NCBI GenBank assembly: GCA_003567115.1 | Contig: PXAP01000338.1 | Span: 1 to 7,993, forward strand | Source: Bacteroidota bacterium | GTDB lineage: Bacteria; Bacteroidota; Bacteroidia; Bacteroidales; PUMT01 | Reading direction: 5' to 3' | Length of the DNA stretch: 7,993 nt | Notes under the pieces: model-generated | The model's database searches: none | What the model was told of the DNA's origin: nothing | What the model saw: only the letters and a program-made list of their open reading frames with translations | Made by a program: the position numbers and the translations under genes | Shown here: positions 7,124 through 7,993 of the stretch, piece after piece | Numbering within the stretch: the first letter of the stretch is position 1 | How the letters are laid out: every line of letters starts with the position of its first letter

Positions 7124-7212
7124 AAAAATTCGCTAAAATCGGATTAGCTGGGTTAGTCACCACCAAAGGAGGTAATTTTATCCTCGATTTTTGCTTCGCA
7201 CCGCGAATTTTT
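7124..7212. repeat. Concentric ~90-bp imperfect fold-back between hemG and hemH
   Basis: Three nested inverted pairs share nearly the same centre (about 7163-7168). The outer pair is AAAAATTCGC (7124-7133) and GCGAATTTTT (7203-7212). The middle pair is AAAATCG (7135-7141) and CGATTTT (7185-7191), each followed inward by GGAT/ATCC with a small bulge. The apex is ACCACC-AAA-GGAGGT around 7165-7167. Such nesting is expected of a folded RNA, a REP-like element or a degraded MITE; I cannot tell which. The minus strand is open across 7104-7334, but that frame overlaps the hemH start and resembles no family I know. Confidence 0.5.
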
Positions 7213-7228
7213 AACGCATATAACTTTC

Positions 7229-7277
7229 GGGCAAAGCCCCGCAAGGAGATGACCGCGCCCAAAGTCCGCGGGTTTTT
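7229..7277 (+). terminator. GC-rich hairpins with a five-T run just before hemH
   Basis: GGGC-AAA-GCCC (7229-7239) is a short perfect hairpin. Downstream, CCGCG (7253-7257) pairs with CGCGG (7267-7271), followed one base later by TTTTT (7273-7277). An alternative pairing of CCCGC (7238-7242) with GCGGG (7268-7272) would exclude the 7253-7271 stem. A GC stem plus T-run resembles an intrinsic terminator, yet it sits 22 bp before the hemH ATG. It may end the hemG transcript, attenuate hemH, or simply belong to the neighbouring repeat-like insert. The stem is only 5 bp, so the terminator call is weak. Confidence 0.3.
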
Positions 7278-7299
7278 ATTAAATTTAAATTGCCTGTCA

Positions 7300-7993
7300 A
7301 TGAGACAGAGTGAAACTGCAGTAGTACTGATCAATGTGGGAACACCCGATTCGCCCTCGGTAAAGGATGTGCGGAGGTATCTTTTTGAATTCCTGAATGA
7401 TCCCAGGGTAATCGATGTTCACTGGCTGCTGCGAAAAATCCTGGTTAACCTGGTTATCGTTCCTTTCAGGGCGGCCGGATCGGCAAGGCTCTATAAAATG
7501 CTCTGGTCGGATAATGGTTCCCCCCTGCTTTACTATGGAAAACAGGTGAGAAATAAATTGCAGGACATCCTTGACAGCAGATTCCGTGTATTTCTGGCAA
7601 TGCGCTATGGCAACCCGAACCTGAAAAAGGTTCTGGAAGAGATAAGGAAGAGGGGTTATTCAGAAATAATTGCATTACCTCTTTACCCCCAGTACGCTTC
7701 CTCTACCACAGGAACATCACTGGCAGTTATCATGGACCAGGTTGGAAAATGGGAGGTAATTCCCGAAATCCGGGTCATTAACCGGTTTTATGACAACCCG
7801 GGATTTATCGATGCCTTTGCTGAAAGGATACGGTCCGCCGGATACCGGGAATATGATCATATTATTTTCTCATATCATGGACTGCCGCTCAGGCATATAA
7901 ACAAAATACATCCGGATATTGATTATAAAACATGCAGTTGTGAGAAGGAATTCCCCGGTCACGGAGAATACTGCTACAAAGCCACATGCTATG
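7300..7993 (+). CDS. hemH: Ferrochelatase, N-terminal part (runs off the right edge)
   Basis: HemH inserts ferrous iron into protoporphyrin IX, the last step to protohaem. The ATG at 7300 opens a frame without stop to the window end, giving 231 residues; the family is usually 310-360 long, so about a third is missing. The start ETAVVLINVGTPDSPSVKDVRRYLFEFLNDPRVID is typical. LPLYPQYASSTTGTS (126-140) is conserved, and FSYHGLPLRHI (190-200) holds the active-site His193. After it comes a segment with Cys212, Cys214, Cys225 and Cys230 that could ligate an iron-sulphur cluster, as in some bacterial ferrochelatases. The gene follows the PPO gene by 259 bp of unusual spacer and completes the pathway order. 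The start has an AT-rich leader without a Shine-Dalgarno site. Confidence 0.95.
   Translation, partial: MRQSETAVVLINVGTPDSPSVKDVRRYLFEFLNDPRVIDVHWLLRKILVNLVIVPFRAAGSARLYKMLWSDNGSPLLYYGKQVRNKLQDILDSRFRVFLAMRYGNPNLKKVLEEIRKRGYSEIIALPLYPQYASSTTGTSLAVIMDQVGKWEVIPEIRVINRFYDNPGFIDAFAERIRSAGYREYDHIIFSYHGLPLRHINKIHPDIDYKTCSCEKEFPGHGEYCYKATCY

Noticed and set aside
7166..7173. AAGGAGGT as a strong ribosome-binding site
   Set aside because: No start codon with an open frame lies 5-12 bp downstream, and it forms one side of the fold-back apex.
7104..7334. 76-residue minus-strand open frame between hemG and hemH
   Set aside because: It overlaps the hemH start, has no recognisable domain, and lies over an inverted-repeat region where open frames on both strands can arise passively.

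Overview
The window is a haem biosynthesis locus with all genes on the + strand, in the order hemB, hemL, hemE, hemN, a HemY-type protoporphyrinogen oxidase (labelled hemG here), and hemH, which runs off the right edge. All six enzymes were recognised from family motifs. The organism is most likely a member of the Bacteroidota, perhaps an environmental Bacteroidales/Marinilabiliales-like lineage. The support is indirect: protein sequences such as RQAGRVLP in HemE, A-rich leaders mostly without Shine-Dalgarno sites, AT-rich spacers, and a match to the Bacteroidota -7 promoter consensus TAnnTTTG upstream of hemG. The class is inferred; no marker RNA gene is present.

Layout: positions 2-55 hold an open frame that may be the last residues of an upstream protein, possibly HemD. 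Positions 90-324 hold three degenerate tandem copies of a ~78-bp unit. hemB (375-1343), hemL (1481-2776) and hemE (2793-3848) follow, with hemL and hemE only 16 bp apart. A 277-bp AT-rich gap with a 9-bp stem-loop precedes hemN (4126-5499). The 140-bp hemN-hemG gap is the best candidate regulatory region: two TTTTTGnCAAAAA dyads 68 bp apart bracket a perfect TAnnTTTG element, and the second dyad overlaps a 9-bp perfect hairpin. hemG is 5640-7040. The 259-bp hemG-hemH gap is unlike the other spacers: it has a ~90-bp concentric fold-back and a GC-rich hairpin followed by five T. hemH starts at 7300; 231 codons are visible.

Pathway: HemL makes 5-aminolevulinate (C5 route), HemB makes porphobilinogen, HemE makes coproporphyrinogen III, HemN oxidises it to protoporphyrinogen IX without oxygen, the HemY-type flavoprotein makes protoporphyrin IX, and HemH inserts iron. 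The steps not seen are HemA, HemC and HemD. The coproporphyrinogen step is oxygen-independent, while the next enzyme belongs to a family usually described as oxygen-dependent.

No undescribed multi-gene system was found; the genes are ordinary core metabolism. The items worth a second look are in the non-coding DNA and in a four-cysteine segment of ferrochelatase.
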